Origin: Streptomyces sp. NBC_00670 | GTDB taxonomy: Bacteria; Actinomycetota; Actinomycetes; Streptomycetales; Streptomycetaceae | Length of the DNA stretch: 64,000 nucleotides | Assembly: GCF_036226765.1 (NCBI RefSeq) | Contig: NZ_CP109017.1 | Coordinates: forward strand, 992,001 to 1,056,000 | Reading direction: 5' to 3' | Shown here: positions 33,965 through 42,905 of the stretch, piece after piece | Position numbering within the stretch: position 1 is the stretch's first letter | How the letters are laid out: each line of letters begins with the position of its first letter | Made by a program: the position numbers and the translations under genes | The notes under the pieces: model-generated | Told to the model about the DNA's origin: nothing | What the model saw: the letters and a program-made list of their open reading frames with translations, nothing else | Databases searched by the model: none

Positions 33965-35809
33965 ATGCAGATCCAAGACCTTCCGTATTCCGATCCGGGC
34001 GTGCCGGACGCTCGTTCGGGTCCCCGCTTCCTGTGGTGGCTCTTCCGGAACCAGCTCGGTGGGCAGGTGCGGAGCCTGCTGTGGGGCCTGCTGCACTTCC
34101 TCTCCGTCTCCGGGCTGTCCTTCTGCGTCGGCCTGGCCGTGCAGGCCGTCGTCGACCGTTCGGGGACCCGGCTGGCCTGGACGGGCGGTCTGCTGGCGCT
34201 GTGCGGCGCGGCCATCGCCCTGGGCGACACGATGCTGCACCGCACCGCGGTGACCAACTGGATCACCGCGGCCGCCCGCGTCCAGCAGCTGCTTGCCCGC
34301 AAGGCCGCCCTGATCGGCTCGGCGCTGACCCGGCGGGTGGCCGCCGGCGAGGTCGTCGCGGTCTCCACCGGTGACGTCGAGAAGATCGGCTGGCTGGTCG
34401 AGTCCGTCTCCCGGTTCACCGCCGCGGCGGTCACCGTGGCCGCGGTGTGCGTGGCCCTCGTGGTCTACCAGCCGGCGCTCGGCGTGATCGTCGCCCTCGG
34501 TGTGCCCGTGCTGGCCCTCGCGGTGCTGCCGCTGCTGCCGCGTGCCACCCGGCGCGCCGACGTCCAGCGCGAGAAGGCCGGCCGCGCCACCGAGCTGGCC
34601 TCCGACACCGTCGCCGGGCTGCGGGTGCTGCGCGGCATCGGCGGCGAGGAGCTCTTCCTGGACCGCTACCGCCGGGCCTCCCAGGAGGTGCGCAGGGCGG
34701 CGGTGCACAACGCCCGTATGTGGTCGCTGATCTCCGCCATCCAGGTACTGCTGCCCGGACTGCTGCTGATCGCGGTGGTCTGGCGGGGCGTGGCCCTGGC
34801 GCGGGAGGGCCGGATCGAGGTCGGCGAGCTGGTCACCGTGTACAGCTCGGTGCTGCTGCTGACGTATCCGCTGCAACACTTCGAGGAGTTCGCGATGGCG
34901 TACTCCTTCTCCCGGCCCTCCGCGCAGCGGGCCGCCCGGGTGCTGGCCCTGGAACGGGCCACCGACGCCGGGGGCAAGGGCGGGACCGTCGTGCCCTCCG
35001 GTGATCTCTGCGACCCCGCGACCGGACTGCTCGCCCCCTCCGGCCGGCTGACCGCCGTGGTGTGCGGGGACCCGGACGCGGCGGGCCTGCTCGCCGAACG
35101 GCTGGGCGGACACCCCGCCGAGAAGAGCACGTCGGTGCTGCTGGGCGGCGTGGCGCTGGACGAACTGCCGCTCGACGTCGCGCGCACCGCCGTCCTGGTC
35201 CAGGACAAGGACCCGGTGCTGCTCTCCGGCACGCTGCGCGAACTGCTCGACGTGCCCGCCTCGGGTCTCGTGGGCAGCGAGGAGGCGCTCGCCGCCGCCC
35301 AGTGCGGTGATGTGCTGGACGCCCTGGCGCAGGCCTCGCCGTCCGCCCGGGAACCGCTGGAGACACTGATCACCGAACGCGGGCGCTCCCTCTCGGGCGG
35401 GCAGCGCCAACGGCTGGCCCTGGCCAGGTCGCTGCTCACCGACCCGGAGGTACTGGTACTGGACGAGCCGACCTCCGCCGTCGACGCGCACACCGAGGCG
35501 CGGGTCGCCGAGGGTCTGCGCTCCCTGCGGGCCGGCCGCACCACCGTCGTGTTCACCTCTTCTCCCCTGCTGCTCGACCGGGCGGACCGGGTGGTCCTGG
35601 TGCACCGGGGCGAGGTCGCGGCGGTCGGTGTGCACCGCGAACTGGTGTCCACCGATTCCCGGTATCGGGCGGTCGTGACCCGCGAGACCGAGGAGGAGAC
35701 CGCCGCCGCCCAGGCGGACGCCGGTGCCCCTGACGAGGCCGGACCGGGTGCGGGTGACGCCTCCCTGCGGGCGGACGGCGTACGCGAAGAGATCGAGGAG
35801 AACGCATGA
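33965..35809 (+). CDS. ABC exporter half with a decayed ATP-binding site
   Basis: 614 residues. Six-helix exporter domain about 30-320, then an NBD. The Walker A position reads VVCGDPDAAGLLAERL (about 366-381): the GxxGxGKS loop and its Lys are gone. The H-loop His is also missing (VFTSSPLLL). Signature LSGGQRQR (476-483) and Walker B VLVLDEPTSAVD are intact. This half therefore cannot bind and hydrolyse ATP at its own site but offers a good signature to a partner. The next gene, coupled by ATGA, is that partner. ATG 33965 has no strong ribosome site. The 277-bp gap before it holds no gene. Confidence 0.88.
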   Translation: MQIQDLPYSDPGVPDARSGPRFLWWLFRNQLGGQVRSLLWGLLHFLSVSGLSFCVGLAVQAVVDRSGTRLAWTGGLLALCGAAIALGDTMLHRTAVTNWITAAARVQQLLARKAALIGSALTRRVAAGEVVAVSTGDVEKIGWLVESVSRFTAAAVTVAAVCVALVVYQPALGVIVALGVPVLALAVLPLLPRATRRADVQREKAGRATELASDTVAGLRVLRGIGGEELFLDRYRRASQEVRRAAVHNARMWSLISAIQVLLPGLLLIAVVWRGVALAREGRIEVGELVTVYSSVLLLTYPLQHFEEFAMAYSFSRPSAQRAARVLALERATDAGGKGGTVVPSGDLCDPATGLLAPSGRLTAVVCGDPDAAGLLAERLGGHPAEKSTSVLLGGVALDELPLDVARTAVLVQDKDPVLLSGTLRELLDVPASGLVGSEEALAAAQCGDVLDALAQASPSAREPLETLITERGRSLSGGQRQRLALARSLLTDPEVLVLDEPTSAVDAHTEARVAEGLRSLRAGRTTVVFTSSPLLLDRADRVVLVHRGEVAAVGVHRELVSTDSRYRAVVTRETEEETAAAQADAGAPDEAGPGAGDASLRADGVREEIEENA

Positions 35810-37587
35810 TCGGCGTGGCGCCCCCGGCGTACGACCCGGCGGCACCGACGACGGCGCACACCCTGCCCGTCGGCGCCCCGGCCACCGTGCGCGCGTACGT
35901 CTTGGAACTGTTCCGCCGGCACCGCCGGGCCTTCTTCCTGCTCATCACGGTGAACACGGTCGCCGTGGTCGCCTCGATGGTGGGCCCGTACCTGCTGGGC
36001 GGGCTGGTCGAACGGGTCTCGGAGCACGCCGGTGACATCCATCTGACGCGTACCGTCACGCTGTTCGTGGTGGCGCTGGCCGTCCAGGCCGTGTTCGTGC
36101 GGGAGCTCCGTCTGCGCGGCGCGGTGCTCGGCGAGCGGATGCTGGCGGACCTGCGCGAGGACTTCCTCGTGCGGTCCGTCGGGCTGCCGCCCGGCGTCCT
36201 GGAGCGGGCCGGGACCGGCGACCTGCTCTCCCGGATCACCACCGACATCGACCGGCTGGCCAACGCGATGCGCGAGGCAGTCCCCCAGCTCGCCATCGGC
36301 GTGGTGTGGGCGGCGCTGCTGATCGGCGGCCTCGCCGTGACCGCGCCGCCGCTCGCGCCGGCCGTGCTGCTCGCCGTGCCGCTGCTGGTGGTCGGCTGCC
36401 GCTGGTACTTCCGGCGGGCGCCGTCCGCCTACCGCTCCGAGGCCGCCGGCTATGCCGCCGTCGCCGCCGCGCTCGCCGAGACCGTGGACTCCGGCCGCAC
36501 CGTCGAGGCACACCGCCTGGGCGGACGCCGGATCGCGCTGTCGGAGCTGCGCGTCAAGCAGTGGACCGCATGGGAGCGGTACACGCTCTGGCTGCGGTCG
36601 GTGCTCTTCCCGGTCGTCAACGTCACCCATACGACGGTTCTCTGCTCGGTGCTGATGGTCGGAGGCGTCTTCGTACTCAACGGCTGGATCGACGTCGGGC
36701 AGCTGACCACCGGAGCACTCATCGCCCAGATGCTGGTCGAACCGGTGGGACTGATCCTGCGCTGGTACGACGAACTGCAGGTGGCCCAGGTGTCCCTGGC
36801 CCGTCTGGTCGGTGTCCGCGACATCGAGCCGGCCACGGGCGACCGTTCGCTGTCGCCCGAGGGCCGGGACATCCGGGCCGACCGGGTGCGCTTCGGCTAC
36901 CGGGAGGGCGTCGACGTTCTGCACCAGGTCTCGCTGGCGGTCGCGCCCGGAACCCGGCTCGCCCTGGTCGGCCCCTCCGGCGCCGGCAAGTCCACCCTGG
37001 GCCGGTTGCTCGCCGGGATCTACGCCCCCCGCGAGGGAGCGATCTCCCTCGGCGGCGCCGAACTGTCCCGGATGCCCGCCGAGCGGATCCGTTCCCATGT
37101 CGCCCTCGTCAACCAGGAGCACCACGTCTTCGTCGGCTCCCTGCGCGACAATCTGCTGCTCGCCCGCGCCGACGCCCAGGACGCGGAGCTGTGGGCGGCG
37201 CTGGGCGCGGTCGACGCGGACGGCTGGGCGCGGGCGCTCGCCGAGGAACTGGACACCGAGGTGGGCTCCGGCGGTCTCGCCCTCACACCGGCCCAGGCCC
37301 AGCAGATCGCCCTGGCCCGGCTGGTCCTCGCCGATCCGCACACCCTGGTCCTGGACGAGGCGACCTCGCTGCTCGATCCGCGCGCCGCCCGCCATCTGGA
37401 GCGTTCGCTCGCCCGGGTGCTGGACGGCCGCACCGTCGTCGCCATCGCCCACCGGCTGCACACCGCGCACGACGCGGACGTCATCGCCGTGGTCGAGGAC
37501 GGCCGGATCAGTGAGCTCGGCAGCCATGAGGAGCTGGTGGCCGCCGACGGGGCGTACGCGGCCCTGTGGCGTTCCTGGCACGGGTGA
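35806..37587 (+). CDS. ABC exporter half with catalytic Walker motifs and decayed signature
   Basis: 593 residues. Exporter domain about 30-330. NBD with intact Walker A GPSGAGKST (389-397), Walker B LVLDEATSLLD (514 on) and H-loop IAHRL, but the signature is LTPAQAQQ in place of LSGGQ (493-500). With the preceding gene this gives one fully competent composite ATP site and one fully dead site. ATG overlaps the upstream stop. Substrate unknown; a peptide, drug or lipid is possible. Confidence 0.9.
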   Translation: MIGVAPPAYDPAAPTTAHTLPVGAPATVRAYVLELFRRHRRAFFLLITVNTVAVVASMVGPYLLGGLVERVSEHAGDIHLTRTVTLFVVALAVQAVFVRELRLRGAVLGERMLADLREDFLVRSVGLPPGVLERAGTGDLLSRITTDIDRLANAMREAVPQLAIGVVWAALLIGGLAVTAPPLAPAVLLAVPLLVVGCRWYFRRAPSAYRSEAAGYAAVAAALAETVDSGRTVEAHRLGGRRIALSELRVKQWTAWERYTLWLRSVLFPVVNVTHTTVLCSVLMVGGVFVLNGWIDVGQLTTGALIAQMLVEPVGLILRWYDELQVAQVSLARLVGVRDIEPATGDRSLSPEGRDIRADRVRFGYREGVDVLHQVSLAVAPGTRLALVGPSGAGKSTLGRLLAGIYAPREGAISLGGAELSRMPAERIRSHVALVNQEHHVFVGSLRDNLLLARADAQDAELWAALGAVDADGWARALAEELDTEVGSGGLALTPAQAQQIALARLVLADPHTLVLDEATSLLDPRAARHLERSLARVLDGRTVVAIAHRLHTAHDADVIAVVEDGRISELGSHEELVAADGAYAALWRSWHG

Positions 37588-37675
37588 CACGGGGGCCGCC
37601 TTTCGCCGGTGGGACGGGACCGGAGGGGAGGTGCTTGGGCGGTGCGAGGCGGTCTGGGGCGACGGTACGTGCCGC

Positions 37676-38454
37676 TCAGCGCGTGGTGGTGCTGTTGAAC
37701 AGGGAGCGGCACCACACGTAGCCGACCAGGGCGATACCGGCGCACCAGGCGAGGGATATCCATCCGTTGTCGCCGATCGCCGTGCCGGAGAGCAGCCCCC
37801 GCAACGTCTCGGTCATCGGCGTGAAGGGCTGGTTCTCGGCGAACCAGCGCAGCCCCGGCGACATCGAGTCGGCCGGCACGAACGCCGAACCGAGGAACGG
37901 GAGGAACTGGACCAGCAGCGGCTTGTTGCTCGCCGACTCGACGGTCTTGGAGATCAGTCCGAGCGCCGCCGACAGCCACGTCACCGCGAACGCGATGGCC
38001 GCGAGGAGGCCTGCGGCAGCCAGCCACTCGAGCGGGCTCGCGTCGGGCCGGAAGCCGACTGCGAGTGCGACGCCCACGACCAGGACGAGGCACATCATCG
38101 TCTGCAGAACACTGCCGAGGACGTGTCCTGTCATGAACGACGAGCGTGTGATGTTCATGGTGCGGAAGCGGTTGATGATGCCCTCGGTCATGTCGGAGCA
38201 GACCGCGATCGAGGTCGACATCGATCCGGCGGCCACGCCCATCACGATGATGCCGGGCGTCAGGTAGTCGAGATACGCGTCCCTGCCGCCGCCCATTCCG
38301 GCGCCGAGGGAGTCGCCGAAGGCGTACACGAACAGCAGCAGCATCAGGATGGGTGTCATGGCGCTGCCGAACCCGACAGCCGGGTAGCGGATCGCGTGCT
38401 TCAGGTTGCGCCGCAGCATCGTCATCGAGTCGTGCACGGCGTAGCCGAGGGTGC

Positions 38455-38458
<4 letters not shown>
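37676..38458 (-). CDS. ABC-2 type exporter permease, DrrB-like
   Basis: 260 residues, six helices, with the ABC-2 pattern YLTPGIIVMGVAAGSMSTSIAV, DMTEGIINRFRTMNITRSSFMTGHVLG and FLGSAFVPADSMSPGLRWFAENQPFTPMTETLRGLL. It works with the ATPase just upstream, whose stop overlaps this ATG; AAGGAG precedes it. Probably exports a hydrophobic drug or lipid. Confidence 0.92.
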
Positions 38459-39480
<1,022 letters not shown>

Positions 39481-39579
39481 CGAGTTCCCCGTTTCGAGGG
39501 CTGGAGCAGCCGGCGGGATCCGGGCGGCCGGCAATGCTGGGCGAGCTGACGAGTGGGTGAGGCGTGGGCGGCCCCGTAC

Positions 39580-40422
39580 TCAGACCTGGGCGCGGCGGAT
39601 GTCGATGTTGCCGTAGCGGGTCCGGGCGCGCACCTCGACGGTGTCCTCGGCCTCCGCCGGAGCGTCGGAAGCGGTGAGCGTATTGCGCACCTGACCGTGG
39701 CCGGAGCTGACGTCCAGCCAGGCGGCGGTGCCCTTCCGGATGCCGATCTCGATGGCGCCGGCGGACGTCTCCAACTGGACCGAGCCCCTGGCGACCTCGG
39801 AGACACGCAGGGTGCCGTGGGCGGTGGTGGCGGTGACCGAGCCCTCGGCGCGCGCGATGTCGATGTCCCCGTTGGCGCCGTTCACCCGGAGGTCACCGGT
39901 CACGACTCCCACGGTGGTGGTGCCGTGCGAGTTCTTCAGGACGGCCGCGCCGCTGACGGCGCCGATCCGCATACTGCCGGAACTGGTGGCGATCTCGGCC
40001 GCGCCCTCGACCCGGTCGACGCTGATCGACCCATGGGAGGTGGTCAGTTGCAGCGGACCGGTGGTGTCGAGGCGGACGTCGCCGACGGAGGTCTTCACCC
40101 GGACTTCGCCGAGCCGGCCCTCACCGGATACCTGGATCCAGGAACCGTTCGCATCGACCTGCGAGCCCATGGGCAGTTCGACCGTCACGTCGACGACTCC
40201 GGAGGGCCCGATCACGCGGCGCTCCTTCGTCCGGACGGTCAGCGTGCCGTTCGCGTACGTGACCTCGGTCTGCTCGGCGGCCTTCGCGTCCTTGGTCCGC
40301 TTCGGGTCGCGGGGCAGTACCTCGACGACCGTCTCGGGGCGGTCGCCCGCGGCGAACCGGATGGATCCGGCGCCGACGTGGGCGGTGACGGCGATGGGCT
40401 CGGGGGTGTCGAAAGAAGGCAT
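39580..40422 (-). CDS. DUF4097 beta-repeat protein
   Basis: 280 residues made of short beta repeats (SVGDVRLDTT, SHGSISVDRVEG, SSGSMRIGAV, ANGDIDIARAEG, AHGTLRVSEV, SAGAIEIGI), giving the right-handed beta-helix-like DUF4097 fold. No signal peptide. Often encoded beside DrrAB-type exporters and a small regulator in Streptomyces. Function not known; a scaffold or envelope-stress sensor role is a guess. Confidence 0.85.
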   Translation of the reverse strand: MPSFDTPEPIAVTAHVGAGSIRFAAGDRPETVVEVLPRDPKRTKDAKAAEQTEVTYANGTLTVRTKERRVIGPSGVVDVTVELPMGSQVDANGSWIQVSGEGRLGEVRVKTSVGDVRLDTTGPLQLTTSHGSISVDRVEGAAEIATSSGSMRIGAVSGAAVLKNSHGTTTVGVVTGDLRVNGANGDIDIARAEGSVTATTAHGTLRVSEVARGSVQLETSAGAIEIGIRKGTAAWLDVSSGHGQVRNTLTASDAPAEAEDTVEVRARTRYGNIDIRRAQV

Positions 40423-40512
40423 GGCTGTTCCGTCCTCTTGGTTCGTCGGGTCGTCCCGCTGGTGGGACGTGATGCGGGTGTCGCGCTTTTCCTCTGGTGC
40501 GAGCGGCTGCGG

Positions 40513-41031
40513 CTAGCGCACCCAGCCCGTGAAGCTCTGTCCGACGGCGTGGGCCCTCTCCGACGTACGCGGCCGCGCGCCGCCGTCGACCGCCGCCGAC
40601 ACGGCCCGGACCAGCCAGGCGTTGACCGACAGCCCCTCGTGGGCCGCGGCCTCCTCGGCGCGCGCCTTGAGGTGGGCCGGCAGGCGCAGGTTGACGCGGG
40701 CGGTGCCACCCTCGTCGCCTTCCACGGGCGCCGGCGCCTTGAGCGGTTCGGCATGGGTGAAGGCCGACTTCGCGGCGACGACGTCGACGGGCGGCGGCGT
40801 GACCACGAAGTCGGGATCCAGTCCGCGCAGCCGTACGTCGACCGAGCCGGGGGCGAGCTCCCGTGTGATCTCGTCCATCGCGGCCGAGAGCACGTTGAGC
40901 ATGGTCAGACGGGTCGCCGACTCCAGGGGAGCGGTGAGCCGCTCGGCCAGCTCGCGGGCGTCTTCTCCGCCGGCCTCGGCGGCCACCGCGAGTTCACGGC
41001 GGAGAGTGTCGACGTAGGGAGTGAGGTCCAT
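40513..41031 (-). CDS. Ribbon-helix-helix (HicB/Arc-like) DNA-binding protein
   Basis: 172 residues. The C-terminal part TARVNLRLPAHLKARAEEAAAHEGLSVNAWLVRAVSAAVDG (about 110-150) is an RHH/HicB-type DNA-binding fold: beta strand with alternating residues, then two helices. The N-terminal half is helical and acidic. No HicA toxin is nearby. ATG 41031 sits in a palindromic motif (TGACGCCATCATGGCATCA, 41031-41049) and has no clear ribosome site, so repressor bound there would block its own start. Likely autorepressor of the DUF4097-exporter set, binding the GGYRCC repeats upstream (inference). Confidence 0.82.
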   Translation of the reverse strand: MDLTPYVDTLRRELAVAAEAGGEDARELAERLTAPLESATRLTMLNVLSAAMDEITRELAPGSVDVRLRGLDPDFVVTPPPVDVVAAKSAFTHAEPLKAPAPVEGDEGGTARVNLRLPAHLKARAEEAAAHEGLSVNAWLVRAVSAAVDGGARPRTSERAHAVGQSFTGWVR

Positions 41032-41453
41032 GACGCCATCATGGCATCACTATGGCGCCACGCACAAGCCCGATTGGCACCCGGCATGTCCGACCTCCCT
41101 CGAAGGCAGCCCTGACCTGCGAGAACCCAAGGAAGGTCAGCCTGAGCCACGTTGACACCATCCACCGCCACACGCCGATGACACCGCACCCTGGCACCCC
41201 GTGGCACCGCATGGCGCCATGCGGTGCCACGGGGTGCCACTCGGCGCCACCCGGCGCCGCCGGGGCTTGCGGCAGCCCCGCCGGACCGGCCGTTTGCGCC
41301 GTGTCGAGCCGGGGTGGAACGCTGGAGGTGTCACGGGTCGCGGAGGCCGCCGCAGCCGTACGGTCACCGGCGTCCTGGCCCGTGCCGGGCACGTGCGCTC
41401 CTCCGGCCGCACCGGGCGGCCCGGGCGTGCGGCCCCTCCCCTTGGAGGTACCC
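41032..41453. promoter_or_regulatory. Divergent control region with GGYRCC repeat array
   Basis: 422 bp between the RHH and DUF5709 genes; I see no convincing gene. Near the RHH start, GGCATC (41043), GGCGCC (41054) and GGCACC (41076) are spaced 11 and 22 bp. Further right lies a regular array at 41193-41258. TTGACA at 41152-41157 could be a -35 for the rightward gene. Confidence 0.6.
41192..41258. repeat. Seven GGYRCC units at exact 10-bp period, including a 48-bp perfect palindrome
   Basis: Units start at 41193 and 41203 (GGCACC), 41213 (GGCGCC), 41223 and 41233 (GGTGCC), 41243 and 41253 (GGCGCC). The stretch 41192-41239 is a perfect palindrome with 24-bp arms centred on TGGCGCCA. Equal helical phase means all units face the same side of the DNA, as expected for cooperative repressor binding. 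A hairpin in RNA is also possible. Confidence 0.8.
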
Positions 41454-41927
41454 GTGTCCAGCGCCGACGGATGGGGGGACGACGTCTACCAGCCCGACGG
41501 ATCCGAGATCCAGGAGGACTCGGGGCTCCTCGACGTCGAGGACACCCTGGAGACCGACGGAGTGGACGACCCGCTCGACCGGGGCTGGTCGCCCCCGGAG
41601 CGGCCCTGGGCGGTGGAGCACCGGGGAGTGACCGCGGCGGAGCGCCGGCGGGGCGAGACGCTGGAGCAGCGTCTGGCCGAGGAGCTGCCCGACCCGGTGC
41701 CCGTGGACGGCGACGGCATCGGTGACGCACCGGACAGCGACGGTGAGCCCGTCGACAACGAGGTGGGCACTGCCCGTTCCGGCCGGCTGGTGGCGCCCGA
41801 CGAGGGCGCGCACGAGGACGGGGAGAGCGGGCTGATCGCCACGGACGTCGGCATCGACGGTGCCGCGGCGTCCGCGGAGGAGGCGGCGGTGCACGTCGTC
41901 GACGAGGACTCCGCCCCGTATGCCTGA
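41454..41927 (+). CDS. DUF5709 family acidic protein
   Basis: 157 residues, strongly acidic. DGWGDDVYQPDGSEIQEDSGLLDVEDTLE...DDPLDRGWSPPERPWAVE is the DUF5709 opening, followed by GVTAAERRRGETLEQRLAEELPD. Common in Streptomyces, function unknown, no membrane segment. GTG 41454 has TTGGAGGT at good spacing. Confidence 0.85.
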   Translation: MSSADGWGDDVYQPDGSEIQEDSGLLDVEDTLETDGVDDPLDRGWSPPERPWAVEHRGVTAAERRRGETLEQRLAEELPDPVPVDGDGIGDAPDSDGEPVDNEVGTARSGRLVAPDEGAHEDGESGLIATDVGIDGAAASAEEAAVHVVDEDSAPYA

Positions 41928-41965
41928 CGGCGGCCCGTGGCCCGTGGGCAGATGCGGACCAGGGG

Positions 41966-42778
41966 TCAGATGTAGTTGAGTGCCGCCGCGCCGCCGACCC
42001 CGCCGAGCACCATGAACGCCGGCATGAGCACCTTCAGCTCCACCCAGCTGCCCGCACGGAACCGCATCGCCTTCGGCGGACCCACCGGATACCAGCGCTT
42101 GCGGCCCACCGGTATCGGCCACAGGATCGGGCAGCCGGAGACCGTCAGGGCGTCCCCGATGTCGTGCACCAGCGCGCCGAGCACGATCGGCAGTCCCAAC
42201 CACAGGTACTCCTGGCCCGGCGCCGTGAACAGCCAGTCCGAGCCCTTGCCCGGCTCGTCGAGGATGCCCGCGAGGATCCACGCGCTCGTCGCGGCCAGCA
42301 GCCACACCAGGACGTCACTGCTGGACCCGCGCGCCGCCCGCCACAGCAGGCCCTCGATGGCCAGCACCATGTGCACGAAGAGGATGCCCAGCACGGCCCA
42401 GCGACCGCCCGTGATGGCGAGGACGGAGGTGCCACCACCGATCAACACGGCCCAGAGCCAGGTGTGCGTCAACGTGCGGTGACCGCCCGAGCGCCTCGGG
42501 TCACCCTTCTTCCTCGTGCCCTGGTAGACGGTGTGGGACAGCGTGTCGACGATTTCGCACAGCCAGCGGGACAGGGGGCCGAACGCCCTCGAGATGGTGG
42601 CCGCCTTGTGGTCCAGATCGGGGGCCAGCGCGGCCCCCGCGCAGATCAGGGCGCCGACCAGCAGCACCGGCCAGGGCATCGGATGCCCGGCCGCGGCCGT
42701 CGCCGCGCCGACGCCGAGCCAGGCCGCCGCCCCCGACAGTGAGTGCGCTGGTCCCATCATGGCCGTGTCCCGCCCCAT
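41966..42778 (-). CDS. Membrane-bound metal-dependent hydrolase, YdjM/DUF457 family
   Basis: 270 residues, about five membrane helices. Family motifs: GPAHSLSGAAAWLG at the start, APDLDHKAATISRAFGP, and GGHRTLTHTWLW (His-rich metal motif); VHDIGDALTVSGCPILWPIP near the end. Members resemble LexA-controlled YdjM of E. coli; the substrate is not known. ATG 42778 is preferred among several in-frame starts. Divergent from the helicase gene. Confidence 0.85.
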   Translation of the reverse strand: MGRDTAMMGPAHSLSGAAAWLGVGAATAAAGHPMPWPVLLVGALICAGAALAPDLDHKAATISRAFGPLSRWLCEIVDTLSHTVYQGTRKKGDPRRSGGHRTLTHTWLWAVLIGGGTSVLAITGGRWAVLGILFVHMVLAIEGLLWRAARGSSSDVLVWLLAATSAWILAGILDEPGKGSDWLFTAPGQEYLWLGLPIVLGALVHDIGDALTVSGCPILWPIPVGRKRWYPVGPPKAMRFRAGSWVELKVLMPAFMVLGGVGGAAALNYI

Positions 42779-42905
42779 TTCTCGTTCGCCGTTGCCCAGT
42801 TGGTGCGTGCGCCGCCACCGCACCGGCGCCACAGCGTAGCGTTCGCGATCTTCGGGCCCGCAGCCGATTCCCCCTACGGCGCCGTCGGCAGGCAAGATGG
42901 AGGGC

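Noticed and set aside
40513..41031. HicAB toxin-antitoxin pair
   Set aside because: The RHH protein is HicB-like but no HicA-like toxin ORF lies on either side.
41052..41453. N-terminal extension of the DUF5709 frame upstream of GTG 41454
   Set aside because: It would translate the operator array; the GGAGGT ribosome site and family start both favour 41454.
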